The notes under the pieces were generated by a model, which did not search any database, had not been told where the DNA came from, and saw only the letters and a program-made list of their open reading frames with translations. The translations under genes and the position numbers were made by a program. A stretch of DNA of 59,361 bases from positions 1 to 59,361 of the forward strand of contig NZ_JAAALA010000027.1 of assembly GCF_009905535.1 (NCBI RefSeq), read 5' to 3'. The DNA is from Caulobacter sp. SLTY. GTDB taxonomy: Bacteria > Pseudomonadota > Alphaproteobacteria > Caulobacterales > Caulobacteraceae. Each line of letters starts with the position of its first letter. Within the stretch, counting starts at the first letter, position 1. This document shows positions 26,198-34,506 of this stretch, in pieces.

Positions 26198-26725
26198 TCA
26201 GTCCATCGCCCCGATATACGGCAGTCCCCGCATCGTCCCGGCCACATCAAGCCCGTACCCGACCAGGAACCGCGCCGGCGCCTCCCAGGCCACGAAGTCC
26301 GGCTCCATCGCCCGCTTCTCCGGCCAGGGCTTCCTCGCGAACACCGCGGTCAGCACCTCCGCCGCCCCGGCGTCCCGCGTCAGCCGCGCCGCCTCGCTGA
26401 GCGACAGGCCGGTGTCGAACACATCGTCGAGGATCAGCGTCTTGCGGCCCAGCACCGGCCGCTGCAGGTCAGCCCGCACCTCGCACCGGCCGTAACTCGC
26501 CCGCGCGTCCTTGTAGGACGACAGCCACAGGGCGTCGAAATGCACCATCCGCCCCAGCCGGGCCAAGGCCCGCGTCAGGTCGGCCGCGAACCAGATTCCC
26601 CCGGTCAGCAGGCAGACGGCCACCGTCTCGTCATCGATCCTCGGCGCGATCTCGCGCGCCAGCGCCTCGACCCGCTCGGCGATCTCCGCCTCGGAGATCA
26701 GCACCTTCGGCGCCGCGTCGCTCAA
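26198..26725 (-). CDS. hpt: Hypoxanthine phosphoribosyltransferase
   Basis: A 175-residue purine-salvage enzyme. The PRPP-binding motif is TLILDDVFDTGLSLSEA, preceded by the conserved VCLLTGGIWFAADL, and the late LVGYGLD motif contacts the purine base. It converts hypoxanthine or guanine with PRPP to IMP or GMP. The start is TTG at 26725, overlapping the preceding gene's stop (TTGA), which supports this start and a two-gene operon. It ends three bases after the convergent vapC. Confidence 0.9.
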   Translation of the reverse strand: MSDAAPKVLISEAEIAERVEALAREIAPRIDDETVAVCLLTGGIWFAADLTRALARLGRMVHFDALWLSSYKDARASYGRCEVRADLQRPVLGRKTLILDDVFDTGLSLSEAARLTRDAGAAEVLTAVFARKPWPEKRAMEPDFVAWEAPARFLVGYGLDVAGTMRGLPYIGAMD

Positions 26726-27624
26726 TGTCCCGCCTCCGCTTCGGCCGCAGCCGGCAGGGCGTTCGGATCGTGCGCCCCCAGCGGCTTGGCCTCTTCCACA
26801 TGACCCGCCGCCGACGCCTCCGCAGGCTCGGCGCTCTTGCTGCCGCGCAACGACGGCCCCTTCACCTCGGTCCCGGCCTTGGGCGCCGACGTCTTCTTCG
26901 GCTTCTGCGCCACCGCGCCCTTGTCGAGCACAAACGCCACCTCCACGTCCGAGGCGGTCCGGGGCGGATCGACCAGCACCACGGCGAAATGACGGGTCTC
27001 CCCGGCCGGAATTCTGGGATCGGCGGCGCTGGCGATCTTGGCCATCACCCGCTTGTTCTTGTCGTTCAGCAGGCTGATCTGCAGCGGCGGCGCGGTCACC
27101 GTCTCGGCCCGCACATTGCGGATCACCCCGGACACCGACAGCGCCGCATGGCCGTCCTGCAGCGCCGGTTCGGCCCGGATGTCCTCGATCTCCAGCCCCA
27201 CCCGGTTCACCGGCGCGTTGACCGCGGCATAGACCGACGCCGTCCGGGGCCAGATGTTCACCACCGTCTCGCGCCCGAAATAGGCCCCGGCGCCGATCAC
27301 CACCAGCATGCCGGTCATGGCCGCCCAGACGATGCCGGTGGTCGCCGCCTCACGCACCCGCCGCTCGGTCTGGGCCTTGGCCCGGAATACCTTGGGCAGC
27401 TCCTCGCCGGGCAGCTCGACCAGCGGCGTGGGCTCGGGCGTCAAGGTGGACGGTTCGCGGGCGAACGCCCCCTCTTCGTCGCTCAAATCAAGGTCCAGGA
27501 CCGGTTCCGCACGGGCGGTCCAGCGATGTCCACAGGCCTTGCACTTGACAGTGCGGCCGGACGCGCCGACCTGATCGTCGCCGACGAAATACCGGGTAGC
27601 GCACTCAGGACAGGTCAGTATCAT
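26722..27624 (-). CDS. Zinc-ribbon MJ0042/DUF3426 membrane protein
   Basis: A 300-residue protein that begins with a zinc ribbon, TCPECATRYFVGDDQVG then CKACGHRW, the MJ0042 pattern (four Cys). An acidic, Pro-rich linker follows, then one membrane helix (IVWAAMTGMLVVIGAGAYFG, about residues 115-134) and a DUF3426-like beta-rich extracytoplasmic domain (about 150-250). The C-terminus is Lys/Pro/Ala-rich and disordered. In alphaproteobacteria this gene often lies head-to-head with ftsE, as here (57 bases apart). Function is not established. Confidence 0.85.
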   Translation of the reverse strand: MILTCPECATRYFVGDDQVGASGRTVKCKACGHRWTARAEPVLDLDLSDEEGAFAREPSTLTPEPTPLVELPGEELPKVFRAKAQTERRVREAATTGIVWAAMTGMLVVIGAGAYFGRETVVNIWPRTASVYAAVNAPVNRVGLEIEDIRAEPALQDGHAALSVSGVIRNVRAETVTAPPLQISLLNDKNKRVMAKIASAADPRIPAGETRHFAVVLVDPPRTASDVEVAFVLDKGAVAQKPKKTSAPKAGTEVKGPSLRGSKSAEPAEASAAGHVEEAKPLGAHDPNALPAAAEAEAGH

Positions 27625-27681
27625 GGCCGCCGAATCGGTCCGCTCCCGCAACTCTATGTGAGGTCGCCGATTCCGGCTCCC

Positions 27682-28401
27682 ATGTCCACCGACGACACCT
27701 ATTCGATGCAAGACGTCGCAGGCCCCGTGCTGCGTTTCTCGGGCGTCGGCATGCGCTATGGGCGCTCGCCGGAGGTGCTGAAGGACATCAATTTCGAGCT
27801 CCCCGCCGGCTCCTTCCACTTTCTCACCGGCGCCTCGGGCGCGGGCAAGTCCAGCCTGCTGAAGCTGATCTACATGGCCGAACGCGCCTCGCGCGGCCGG
27901 ATCGACATGTTCGGCCGCGACATCGACCAGATCGCCGCCACCGACCGCCCCTTCCTGCGGCGTCGGATCGGGGTGGTGTTCCAGGAATTTCGGCTGCTCG
28001 ACCACCTCAACGCCTTCGACAACTGCGCCCTGCCCCTCCGCATTTCCGGCGGACGGCCGGACAAGTACCGCGCCGATGTCGCCGAACTGCTCAGCTGGGT
28101 CGGCCTCAAGAGCCGCATGCACGCCCTGCCCGCCACCCTCTCCGGCGGCGAAAAGCAGCGGCTGGCCATCGCCCGCGCCGTGGTCGGCCGGCCCGACATC
28201 CTGCTGGCCGACGAGCCGACCGGAAACGTCGACCAGGGCCACGCCCTGCGCATCCTGCGCCTGTTCGTCGAGCTCAACCGCCTGGGCACCACCGTGCTGA
28301 TCGCCACCCACGACGAGGACCTCGTCGCCCGCAGCGGCCAGCCGGTGCTCCATCTCGATAACGGCCGGATGATCCACTACGGCCGGGGCGGCGCGGCATG
28401 A
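27682..28401 (+). CDS. ftsE: Cell-division ABC transporter ATPase FtsE
   Basis: A 239-residue ATPase subunit of the FtsEX complex, which activates cell-wall hydrolysis at the division site. Walker A is GASGAGKSS at residues 50-58, the Q-loop lies in VVFQEFRLL, the ABC signature is TLSGGEKQRLAIARA, Walker B is ILLADEPTGNVD and the H-loop is IATHD. The N-terminal 18 residues extend beyond the usual FtsE start and may be dispensable. It overlaps ftsX by four bases. Confidence 0.95.
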   Translation: MSTDDTYSMQDVAGPVLRFSGVGMRYGRSPEVLKDINFELPAGSFHFLTGASGAGKSSLLKLIYMAERASRGRIDMFGRDIDQIAATDRPFLRRRIGVVFQEFRLLDHLNAFDNCALPLRISGGRPDKYRADVAELLSWVGLKSRMHALPATLSGGEKQRLAIARAVVGRPDILLADEPTGNVDQGHALRILRLFVELNRLGTTVLIATHDEDLVARSGQPVLHLDNGRMIHYGRGGAA

Positions 28402-29300
28402 GCGACACCGGCGCCTTCTTCGATCCCGCCCGCTGGCGCCCCGGCCCGCTGCTGCCCCGACGCGACGCGCGAGACGGCGCGTTGGTGTTCATCGTCGCGG
28501 TCCTCTGCTTCCTCGCTTGCCTGACCGCCATCGGCGCCCTGGCCGCCGACCGCGCAGCCCGCGGCTGGACCAACCAGCTGACCGGAAGCGCCACTGTAGT
28601 CATCCAGCCCCACGGGGCCGAAACCCCCGACGCCGCCGCCGCCCGCGCCGCCGAGGCGCTCAGCGGCGTCAAGGGCGTCACCGAGGCGCGCGCCCTGGAG
28701 AAGGAAAAGGCCGAGGCCCTGCTCGAGCCCTGGCTCGGCCGCGACGCCATGATCGACGACCTGCCCCTGCCCCGCCTGGTCACCGTCGACCTCGACCCCA
28801 AGGCCCCCGCCAAGGCCGCTGACCTCGACCGCGCCCTGAAGGCCGCCGGGGTGCTGGCCACCGTTGATGACCACAGCGTCTGGATCGCCGACATCCAGCG
28901 CGCCGCCGGCTTCGCCCGCTGGTTCGCCCTGTCGGTCTGCCTGCTGATCATCGCCGCGGCTGCAGCCGTGATCGGCTTCGCCACCCGCGCGGGCCTGGCC
29001 GCCCATCGCGACGTCATCGAGGTGCTGCACCTGTCCGGCGCCGAGACAGGGTTCGTCGCCCGCCTGTTCCAGACCCGTTTCGCCACGGCCGCCGGCATGG
29101 CCGGGGCCTTCGGGGCGACAGCCGCGGCTGCCCTCGCCGCCCTCGCCCGCCTGGCCGGCGGCGGCCAGGGCCTCACCCCCGTCCTGCCCCTGGCCTGGAT
29201 CGACCTGCTGGCCGTCCTGCCTGTCCCGGTCCTGGCCGCCCTCACCGCTGCGGTCGCCGCGCGCCTCTCCGCCGCCGCCATCCTCCGCGACCTCGGATAA
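28398..29300 (+). CDS. ftsX: Cell-division protein FtsX
   Basis: A 300-residue inner-membrane protein with the FtsX layout: one N-terminal helix (ALVFIVAVLCFLACLTAIGALAA), an alpha/beta extracytoplasmic loop of about 120 residues, then three C-terminal helices (WFALSVCLLIIAAAAAVIGF, TAAGMAGAFGATAAAALAAL and LLAVLPVPVLAALTAAVAA). It couples ATP hydrolysis by FtsE to periplasmic amidase activation. It overlaps ftsE by four bases. Confidence 0.93.
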   Translation: MSDTGAFFDPARWRPGPLLPRRDARDGALVFIVAVLCFLACLTAIGALAADRAARGWTNQLTGSATVVIQPHGAETPDAAAARAAEALSGVKGVTEARALEKEKAEALLEPWLGRDAMIDDLPLPRLVTVDLDPKAPAKAADLDRALKAAGVLATVDDHSVWIADIQRAAGFARWFALSVCLLIIAAAAAVIGFATRAGLAAHRDVIEVLHLSGAETGFVARLFQTRFATAAGMAGAFGATAAAALAALARLAGGGQGLTPVLPLAWIDLLAVLPVPVLAALTAAVAARLSAAAILRDLG

Positions 29301-29607
29301 TTTTACCCGGGTTAAATTCCGAGGCCGTTTGGCCATCTCCCGACGACGCCGCATAGCCGTGGGCACAAGGCCGCACATCGCGACCCACAATCCCGGCTAA
29401 GCCCCTACGGACTGGGCTACGCCACAGTCCACATCCGACCTACTTCGAACTACGCCGCCACCCACCGATAATGGCCGTCTTTCCGTTAGTTAGGAACGAA
29501 CTCTAATCGCTCCCGGCGCCTCGACCTGCTAGACTCGCAACGCTTCGGCCCACGGGCCGCACGGCCCCCATTTCCTCCGGGCGCGGGAACCCATTAGAAC
29601 ATTCACC
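29301..29607. other. Intergenic region between ftsX and a DUF218 gene
   Basis: A 307-base gap. Directly after the ftsX stop is an AT-flanked near-palindrome centred on CCCGGG (about 29301-29320: ATTTTACCCGGGTTAAAT) that could be a weak terminator or operator. A second AT-rich patch, GTTAGTTAGGAACGAACTCTAA (near 29485-29507), carries partly symmetrical TTAG/CTAA half-sites and may hold the promoter of the next gene. No coding region is convincing. Confidence 0.4.
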
Positions 29608-30240
29608 ATGCGCCGCCTCGCCCTGCTGCTGATTGTGATTCTGGTCTGGTTCGTCGGCCTGCTGGCCTTCGCGCGGCGGGTCGACACCATCACGCCGGCC
29701 GCAGAGCCGCCGGTGTCCGACGCCGTCGCGGTGTTGACCGGCACCAACGACCGGATCAAGGCCGCCGTTCGCCTGCTGGAAGAGGGCAAGGGCAAGCGCC
29801 TGCTGGTCTCCGGCGTCAACCGCGAGGTGACCCGCCAGGAGCTGATGGAGCGGATCGGCGTCTGGAAGCCGATCTACCAATGCTGCGTCGACCTCGGCTT
29901 CGAGGCCTACGACACCAAGGGCAATGCTCAGGAGATCGCCGCCTGGGCCCGAAAGCATGGCTACACCCAGATCATCGTGGTCACTGCCGACTACCATATG
30001 CCCCGCTCGATGCTTGAGCTTAAGGGCCAGACGCCGGGCCTGCGGCTGATCGCCTATCCGATCAAGTCCGAGGCGGTCGAGGCCTCCCATTGGTGGCGGG
30101 ATAAGATCCAGATCCAGCGGATGACCATCGAATACTGCAAGTACCTGGCGGTGCTGGTCCAGGAGTCGGTGATGAGCCTCTTCCGCGAGAAGCCCGACGC
30201 CCCGATCGAAAAGACCGCCGGCAAAGAGATTGCGAAGTGA
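29608..30240 (+). CDS. DUF218 / YdcF-SanA-like membrane protein
   Basis: A 210-residue protein with one N-terminal hydrophobic helix (LALLLIVILVWFVGLLAFA) and a DUF218 domain: DAVAVLTGTNDRI, RLLVSGVN, then GNAQEIAAW and IIVVTADYHMPRS, the last being the conserved T/SxxYHxxR-type active-site loop. YdcF/SanA proteins act in envelope barrier function; the activity is uncertain. It overlaps the plsC-like gene downstream by four bases (GTGA), so both are probably co-expressed and may work on the envelope. Confidence 0.88.
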   Translation: MRRLALLLIVILVWFVGLLAFARRVDTITPAAEPPVSDAVAVLTGTNDRIKAAVRLLEEGKGKRLLVSGVNREVTRQELMERIGVWKPIYQCCVDLGFEAYDTKGNAQEIAAWARKHGYTQIIVVTADYHMPRSMLELKGQTPGLRLIAYPIKSEAVEASHWWRDKIQIQRMTIEYCKYLAVLVQESVMSLFREKPDAPIEKTAGKEIAK

Positions 30241-30950
30241 ACCTCCTCCGCTCCCTAATCTTTACGGCCGCCTTCTATTCGGTCTCAGCCATCGCGGCGA
30301 TCGGCCTGTCGCCGCTGATGCTCGGTCCCCGCAGCTGGTCGATGGGGGTCATGGCCGTGTGGAGCCGGGTGGTTACCTGGCTGTTGCGGGTGATCTGCGA
30401 TGTGAAGGTCGAGGTGCGCGGCTGGGAAAACCTGCCCAAGGGCGGCGCCCTGATCGCCGCCAAGCACCAGTGCATGTTCGACATCTTCGGCACCCTCGGC
30501 ATCCTGCCGGACGGCTGTTTCGTGCTGAAGAAGGAGCTGCTGCGGATCCCGTTCTTCGGCTGGTGGGCCCTGCGCTCGCGGATGATCGTTGTCGACCGCG
30601 AAGGCCATTCGGCGGCCCTGAAGAAGCTGGTCAAAGACTCCAAGGACCGGATGACCGACCAGCGCCAGCTGGTCATCTTCCCCGAAGGCACCCGCCGCCA
30701 CCCCGGTGAGGTCGGCGACTACAAGCCCGGCATCGCCGCCCTTTATCGCGAGCTGGAGATGCCAGTCACCCCCCTGGCCCTCAACACCGGCGTCCACTGG
30801 GCTCCCCGCGGCATCACCATGCAGCCGGGCACCATCGTCTTCGAATTCCTGCCGCCGATCCCGCCGGGCCTGAAGCGCGGCGAGTTCATGCGCCAGCTCG
30901 AAGGCGCCATCGAACCGGCCTGCCAGCGGCTGCTCGACGAGGGGCTCTAG
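30237..30950 (+). CDS. plsC: 1-acyl-sn-glycerol-3-phosphate acyltransferase
   Basis: A 237-residue membrane acyltransferase of phospholipid synthesis, adding the second acyl chain to lysophosphatidate. The catalytic motif is H77xxxxD82 in AKHQCMFDI; the second motif is VIFPEGTRRHPGE near residue 144. Two N-terminal hydrophobic stretches anchor it. The start is GTG overlapping the DUF218 stop. The last four bases overlap the end of the convergent ChaC-like gene. Confidence 0.93.
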   Translation: MNLLRSLIFTAAFYSVSAIAAIGLSPLMLGPRSWSMGVMAVWSRVVTWLLRVICDVKVEVRGWENLPKGGALIAAKHQCMFDIFGTLGILPDGCFVLKKELLRIPFFGWWALRSRMIVVDREGHSAALKKLVKDSKDRMTDQRQLVIFPEGTRRHPGEVGDYKPGIAALYRELEMPVTPLALNTGVHWAPRGITMQPGTIVFEFLPPIPPGLKRGEFMRQLEGAIEPACQRLLDEGL

Positions 30951-31489
30951 CGGCCCTCGCCCTCGACCAACGTCAACAGCCGCTCCATCCCCTCGTCCCG
31001 TATGCCTTCCGCCCGGAGATGCACCACAAGATCGGAGAGATAGTCCTCGTTCCGCCCGGAAAGCCCCACCGCACCGCTGATCAGTTCCGCCTGCCGTTCC
31101 AGGCTCAGCGCACCTGCCCACTGCGGATGGCCCTTGTCCGACAGGAACACCAACGCCGGCTCCCGCCCGCCCCCATCCAGCGCCACCTCGCGCCAGGCCT
31201 CGACATAGGTCTCCGTCGGCTGCTCCCGTTCGCGGAGATAGGCGTAGACCTCCGGCCAGTCGGCCTCCGCCACCCGATAGGCGGCGCCGCGCACCGCTCC
31301 GCCGGGAGCAAGCCCCAACACCAGTCCGGGCCGCTCATACGTCCCCCGATGGTGCACCGAATAGATGCAGAACGCCCTTCTCCGCCCGTGGAGAACGGCG
31401 CCTTTTCGGTCTACAAACGGGAACCCCGGCCGCCACATCAGCGATCCGTATCCGAAGACCCAGCGGTCTCCGCCGCTACCCTGATCCAT
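30947..31489 (-). CDS. ChaC-like gamma-glutamylcyclotransferase
   Basis: A 180-residue protein of the gamma-glutamylcyclotransferase ChaC family. The diagnostic YGSLMW (in WVFGYGSLMWRPGF near residue 10) binds the gamma-glutamyl group, AFCIYSVHHRG follows, and a catalytic glutamate is expected in the YLREREQPTETYVE region. It would cleave glutathione to 5-oxoproline and Cys-Gly. ATG 31489 is chosen; a GTG three codons upstream is possible. It is divergent from the DUF2125 gene, 35 bases away. Confidence 0.87.
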   Translation of the reverse strand: MDQGSGGDRWVFGYGSLMWRPGFPFVDRKGAVLHGRRRAFCIYSVHHRGTYERPGLVLGLAPGGAVRGAAYRVAEADWPEVYAYLREREQPTETYVEAWREVALDGGGREPALVFLSDKGHPQWAGALSLERQAELISGAVGLSGRNEDYLSDLVVHLRAEGIRDEGMERLLTLVEGEGR

Positions 31490-31524
31490 CAAATCCACGC
31501 CGCCGCAGAGAACGCCCTTATCCA

Positions 31525-32472
31525 ATGACCCTGCCCGATCCCGCTCCGCCCCGCAAACGCCGCGGTCCATTCGGGCCAATGTTCATCCTGGTGCTGATCC
31601 TGGCGGTGGGCTGGTGCGCCGGCTGGTTCTGGCTGAAGGATCAGGCGATCAGCCGAATGGACCAGACGGCCAAGACGCTCGCCGATAACGGCTACCGCCT
31701 CGAGTGGAGCAAACGGGACGTCAGCGGCTTTCCCTTCCGCCTGAACATCAACCTCTCCAACCTGCGGGTCTCGGAACCCTCCGGCTGGGCCCTGACAGCC
31801 CCGCTGGTCAAGGGCGAAGCCTTCATCTACGCCCTCGGAAACTGGGTGCTGGTCGCGCCCCAGGGGGTCACCTTCACCCGTCCTGACGGCGGGGCGGTGA
31901 TCGTCCAGGGTCAGGCCCTGCGCGCCTCGCTCACCGACTTCGACAAGCGCCCACCCCGCATCGACATCGAGGGCGTCAACCTGACCTTCTCGCCCGAGGC
32001 CGGCGCCAGTCCCTATTTCCTGTCCTCTGCCAAACAGCTGAACGTCCGTGTCCTCGCCGGCCCCAACGACCAGGGCGCCTTTCTGATGCGGGTCGGCGGA
32101 GCGAAAATGGCGCTGCAGGGCCTGGCCGCCCGCGCCACCGAGGACGGGCTGGTGGATATGGACCTGGGCCTCACCCTGACCCGCATCTCCGCCTTCGATG
32201 GCCAGAGCTGGGAGAACGCCGCCCGCGCCTGGGCCGGCGCCGGCGGGGTGATCGAGGTCGATCGCGCCTCGGTCAGCGGCGGCGCCGCCCGCCTGTCGGC
32301 CAGGACCGGGACCCTGCGTCCCGGCCCAGACGGCCGGCTGGAAGGCCGCCTCGACGCCTCGCTCGGCGACCTCACCGGTTCGGGCCAGTCGCTGCAGGGG
32401 CAAGTCCAACTGCGCGACGGCAAGGCTTTCATCGGTCCGCTCGAAATCGGCCCGTCGCCGCGCGTATGGTGA
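31525..32472 (+). CDS. DUF2125-type membrane-anchored protein
   Basis: A 315-residue protein with a basic N-terminus and one membrane anchor (GPMFILVLILAVGWCAGWFWL), then a long beta-rich domain typical of DUF2125: SGFPFRLNINLSNLRVSEP, ALTAPLVKGEAFIYALGNW, followed by repeated strands to the end. It is probably anchored to the inner membrane facing the periplasm. Function is unknown. It stands 93 bases before the aromatic amino-acid genes and might be transcribed separately. Confidence 0.82.
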   Translation: MTLPDPAPPRKRRGPFGPMFILVLILAVGWCAGWFWLKDQAISRMDQTAKTLADNGYRLEWSKRDVSGFPFRLNINLSNLRVSEPSGWALTAPLVKGEAFIYALGNWVLVAPQGVTFTRPDGGAVIVQGQALRASLTDFDKRPPRIDIEGVNLTFSPEAGASPYFLSSAKQLNVRVLAGPNDQGAFLMRVGGAKMALQGLAARATEDGLVDMDLGLTLTRISAFDGQSWENAARAWAGAGGVIEVDRASVSGGAARLSARTGTLRPGPDGRLEGRLDASLGDLTGSGQSLQGQVQLRDGKAFIGPLEIGPSPRVW

Positions 32473-32565
32473 GCGACCGAGTGACGCAAGATTCTTGCGC
32501 CGCTTGCCGCCTATTGCGTCCCCGGCCGCAAGGCCTTAGGCCCGAACCACGAGTTTGAGGAACAA

Positions 32566-33369
32566 ATGGGTCGGGATACACCACCAGCGCCGCCGAGCCT
32601 CGAGGCTGTCCGGGCCCGCATCGACCAGGTCGACGCCGAGCTGTTGAAGCTGATCGACGAGCGCGCCTCCCTGGCCGCCGCCGTGGCCGAAGCCAAGCGC
32701 GCGGCGGGCGATGGCGGCAAGTTCGGCCTGCGTCCCGGCCGCGAAGCTCAGGTCATCCGCAAGAAGATCCACCGCGAGGGCGCCGTGGCTACCCCGGCCC
32801 TGGTGGTCCGCGTCTGGCGCGAGCTGATCGCCGATAGCCTGGCCCGGCAGGGCCCCTTCTCGCTGACCGTCTGGGGCGGCAAGACCGAGGCGCGGGTGGT
32901 CGAGGTGGCCCGCCAGCGGTTCGGGGTCGCCCCGCCGATGACCCTGGTCGCCAAGCCGGAAGAGGCCCTGGCCGGGGCCAAGGTCCTGGGCGGCGTCGCG
33001 GTCCTGGCCCTGAGCACGGACTCCGCCTGGTGGGGCCGGCTGCTGGCTGAGCCGAACCTGCGGGTGTTCGCCACCCTGCCCTGCCTTACCCAGTGGGGCC
33101 CCCTGGCCGCCGTCGCCGTGGGCGACGTGCCGGTCGAGCCCACCGGCGCCGACCAGACCCTTTGGGTCACCGACGCTCCACAATCGGCCGCGGCTATCGT
33201 CGAGGCGCTCAGCCGTGACGGCGTCGCCGCCGCCCCGATCACCCAGGCCGGCGGCCTGAAGCTGTTCAGCCTGGCCGGCTTCTACCAGCGCGAGGACGAG
33301 CGCCTGGCCCGCGCGCCCGGTAAGCTTTCCGGCGTCATCGGGGCTGCACCCGAGCCGTTCGACGTGTAA
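32566..33369 (+). CDS. AroQ-type chorismate mutase with extra C-terminal domain
   Basis: A 267-residue protein. Residues 10-95 form an AroQ chorismate mutase domain (VRARIDQVDAELLKLIDERASLA, then VIRKKIHREG and VWRELIADSL), giving the helix bundle that converts chorismate to prephenate. Residues 100-267 are an additional alpha/beta domain (LTVWGGKTEARVVEVARQRFG, VAVLALSTDSAWWGRLL, ITQAGGLKLFSLAGF) that is not a complete prephenate dehydratase or dehydrogenase. It is followed by aminotransferase and prephenate dehydrogenase genes. A GAGGA site precedes ATG 32566. Confidence 0.85.
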   Translation: MGRDTPPAPPSLEAVRARIDQVDAELLKLIDERASLAAAVAEAKRAAGDGGKFGLRPGREAQVIRKKIHREGAVATPALVVRVWRELIADSLARQGPFSLTVWGGKTEARVVEVARQRFGVAPPMTLVAKPEEALAGAKVLGGVAVLALSTDSAWWGRLLAEPNLRVFATLPCLTQWGPLAAVAVGDVPVEPTGADQTLWVTDAPQSAAAIVEALSRDGVAAAPITQAGGLKLFSLAGFYQREDERLARAPGKLSGVIGAAPEPFDV

Positions 33370-33396
33370 GACGCGGGCCTCTTGCAAGGACCCGTC

Positions 33397-34506
33397 ATGA
33401 CCGACCGTTTCGCCGCGCCCCGTCCCGTTCCCAAGCCCGGCATCCTGGACATCGCCCCCTACAAGCCCGGCAAGGCCGCCGCTGAGGGCGTGGTCGATCC
33501 GGTCAAGCTGTCGGCCAACGAGAACATCCTGGGCAGCTCGCCCAAGGCCCGGGAGGCCTATGCCGAAGCGGCCATGAAGCTGCACCTCTACCCTGCCGGC
33601 CGCGCCGACATCCTGCGCGCCGCCGTCTCGGAAAAGTTTGGCCTGGAGCCTGAGCGTCTGCTGTTCGGCTGCGGCTCGGACGAGATTTTCCAGCTGCTCA
33701 ACCAGACCTTCCTCGAACCCGGCGACAATATGATCCAGGGCGCGCACGGCTTCGCTGCCTACGCCATCGGAACCCGCGCCTGCCAGGGCGAGGTGAAGTA
33801 TGTGCCGGAGAAGAACTTCACCATCGACGTGGACGCGCTGCTGGAGGCCGTCGACGAACGCACCCGCCTGATCTTCCTCGCCAATCCGGCCAACCCGACC
33901 GGCACCTGGATCAGCGCCGACGAAGTCCGCCGCCTGCACGAGGGCCTACCCCCGTCGGTCGTGCTGGTGCTTGATGGCGCCTATGCCGAGTTCAACACCG
34001 ATCCGCGCTTCGAGGACGGCCTGGGCATGGCCCGCAACGCCCACAACATCGTGGTCACCCGCACCTTCTCCAAGATCCATGGGCTCGGCGCCCTGAGGGT
34101 CGGCTGGGCCTATATGCCGGCCGAGATGGCCGAGGCGGTCGATCGAATCCGCCTGCCCTTCAACGTCAACATCCCCGCGCAGCTGGCCGCCGTCGCCTCC
34201 CTGGCGGACGAAGAGTTCGCCGCGCGGTCGCTGGCCCTGGTCGAGCAATGGCGGCCCTGGCTGACCCAGCAGATCAGTGGACTTGGCCTGGACGTCGTGC
34301 CCAGCGCGGCCAACTTCGTGCTGGTCGGCTTCCCGGCCACGCCCGGCAAGACCGCCGTCGAGGCCGAGGCCTTTCTCGCCTCCAAGGGCCTGCTGACCCG
34401 CGGTGTCGGCAACTACGGCCTGCCGGACCACCTGCGCATTACCATCGGCCTGGAAGAGCACAACCGCGCCGTGGTCGAGGGCCTGGCGGAGTTCATGGGC
34501 AAATGA
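33397..34506 (+). CDS. hisC: Histidinol-phosphate / aromatic aminotransferase
   Basis: A 369-residue class I/II PLP aminotransferase of the HisC family. The PLP-binding lysine is K226 in RTFSKIHGLGALRVGW; other conserved parts are LSANENILGSSP at the start, FLANPANPTGTW and the C-terminal arginine in LRITIG. The location next to chorismate mutase and prephenate dehydrogenase suggests that it also transaminates prephenate-derived aromatic keto acids. AAGGA lies six bases upstream of ATG 33397. It overlaps the next gene (ATGA). Confidence 0.93.
   Translation: MTDRFAAPRPVPKPGILDIAPYKPGKAAAEGVVDPVKLSANENILGSSPKAREAYAEAAMKLHLYPAGRADILRAAVSEKFGLEPERLLFGCGSDEIFQLLNQTFLEPGDNMIQGAHGFAAYAIGTRACQGEVKYVPEKNFTIDVDALLEAVDERTRLIFLANPANPTGTWISADEVRRLHEGLPPSVVLVLDGAYAEFNTDPRFEDGLGMARNAHNIVVTRTFSKIHGLGALRVGWAYMPAEMAEAVDRIRLPFNVNIPAQLAAVASLADEEFAARSLALVEQWRPWLTQQISGLGLDVVPSAANFVLVGFPATPGKTAVEAEAFLASKGLLTRGVGNYGLPDHLRITIGLEEHNRAVVEGLAEFMGK

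Noticed and set aside
29485..29507. TTAG/CTAA half-sites as a CtrA box upstream of the DUF218 gene
   Set aside because: The spacing between half-sites is not seven bases, so it does not match TTAA-N7-TTAA.
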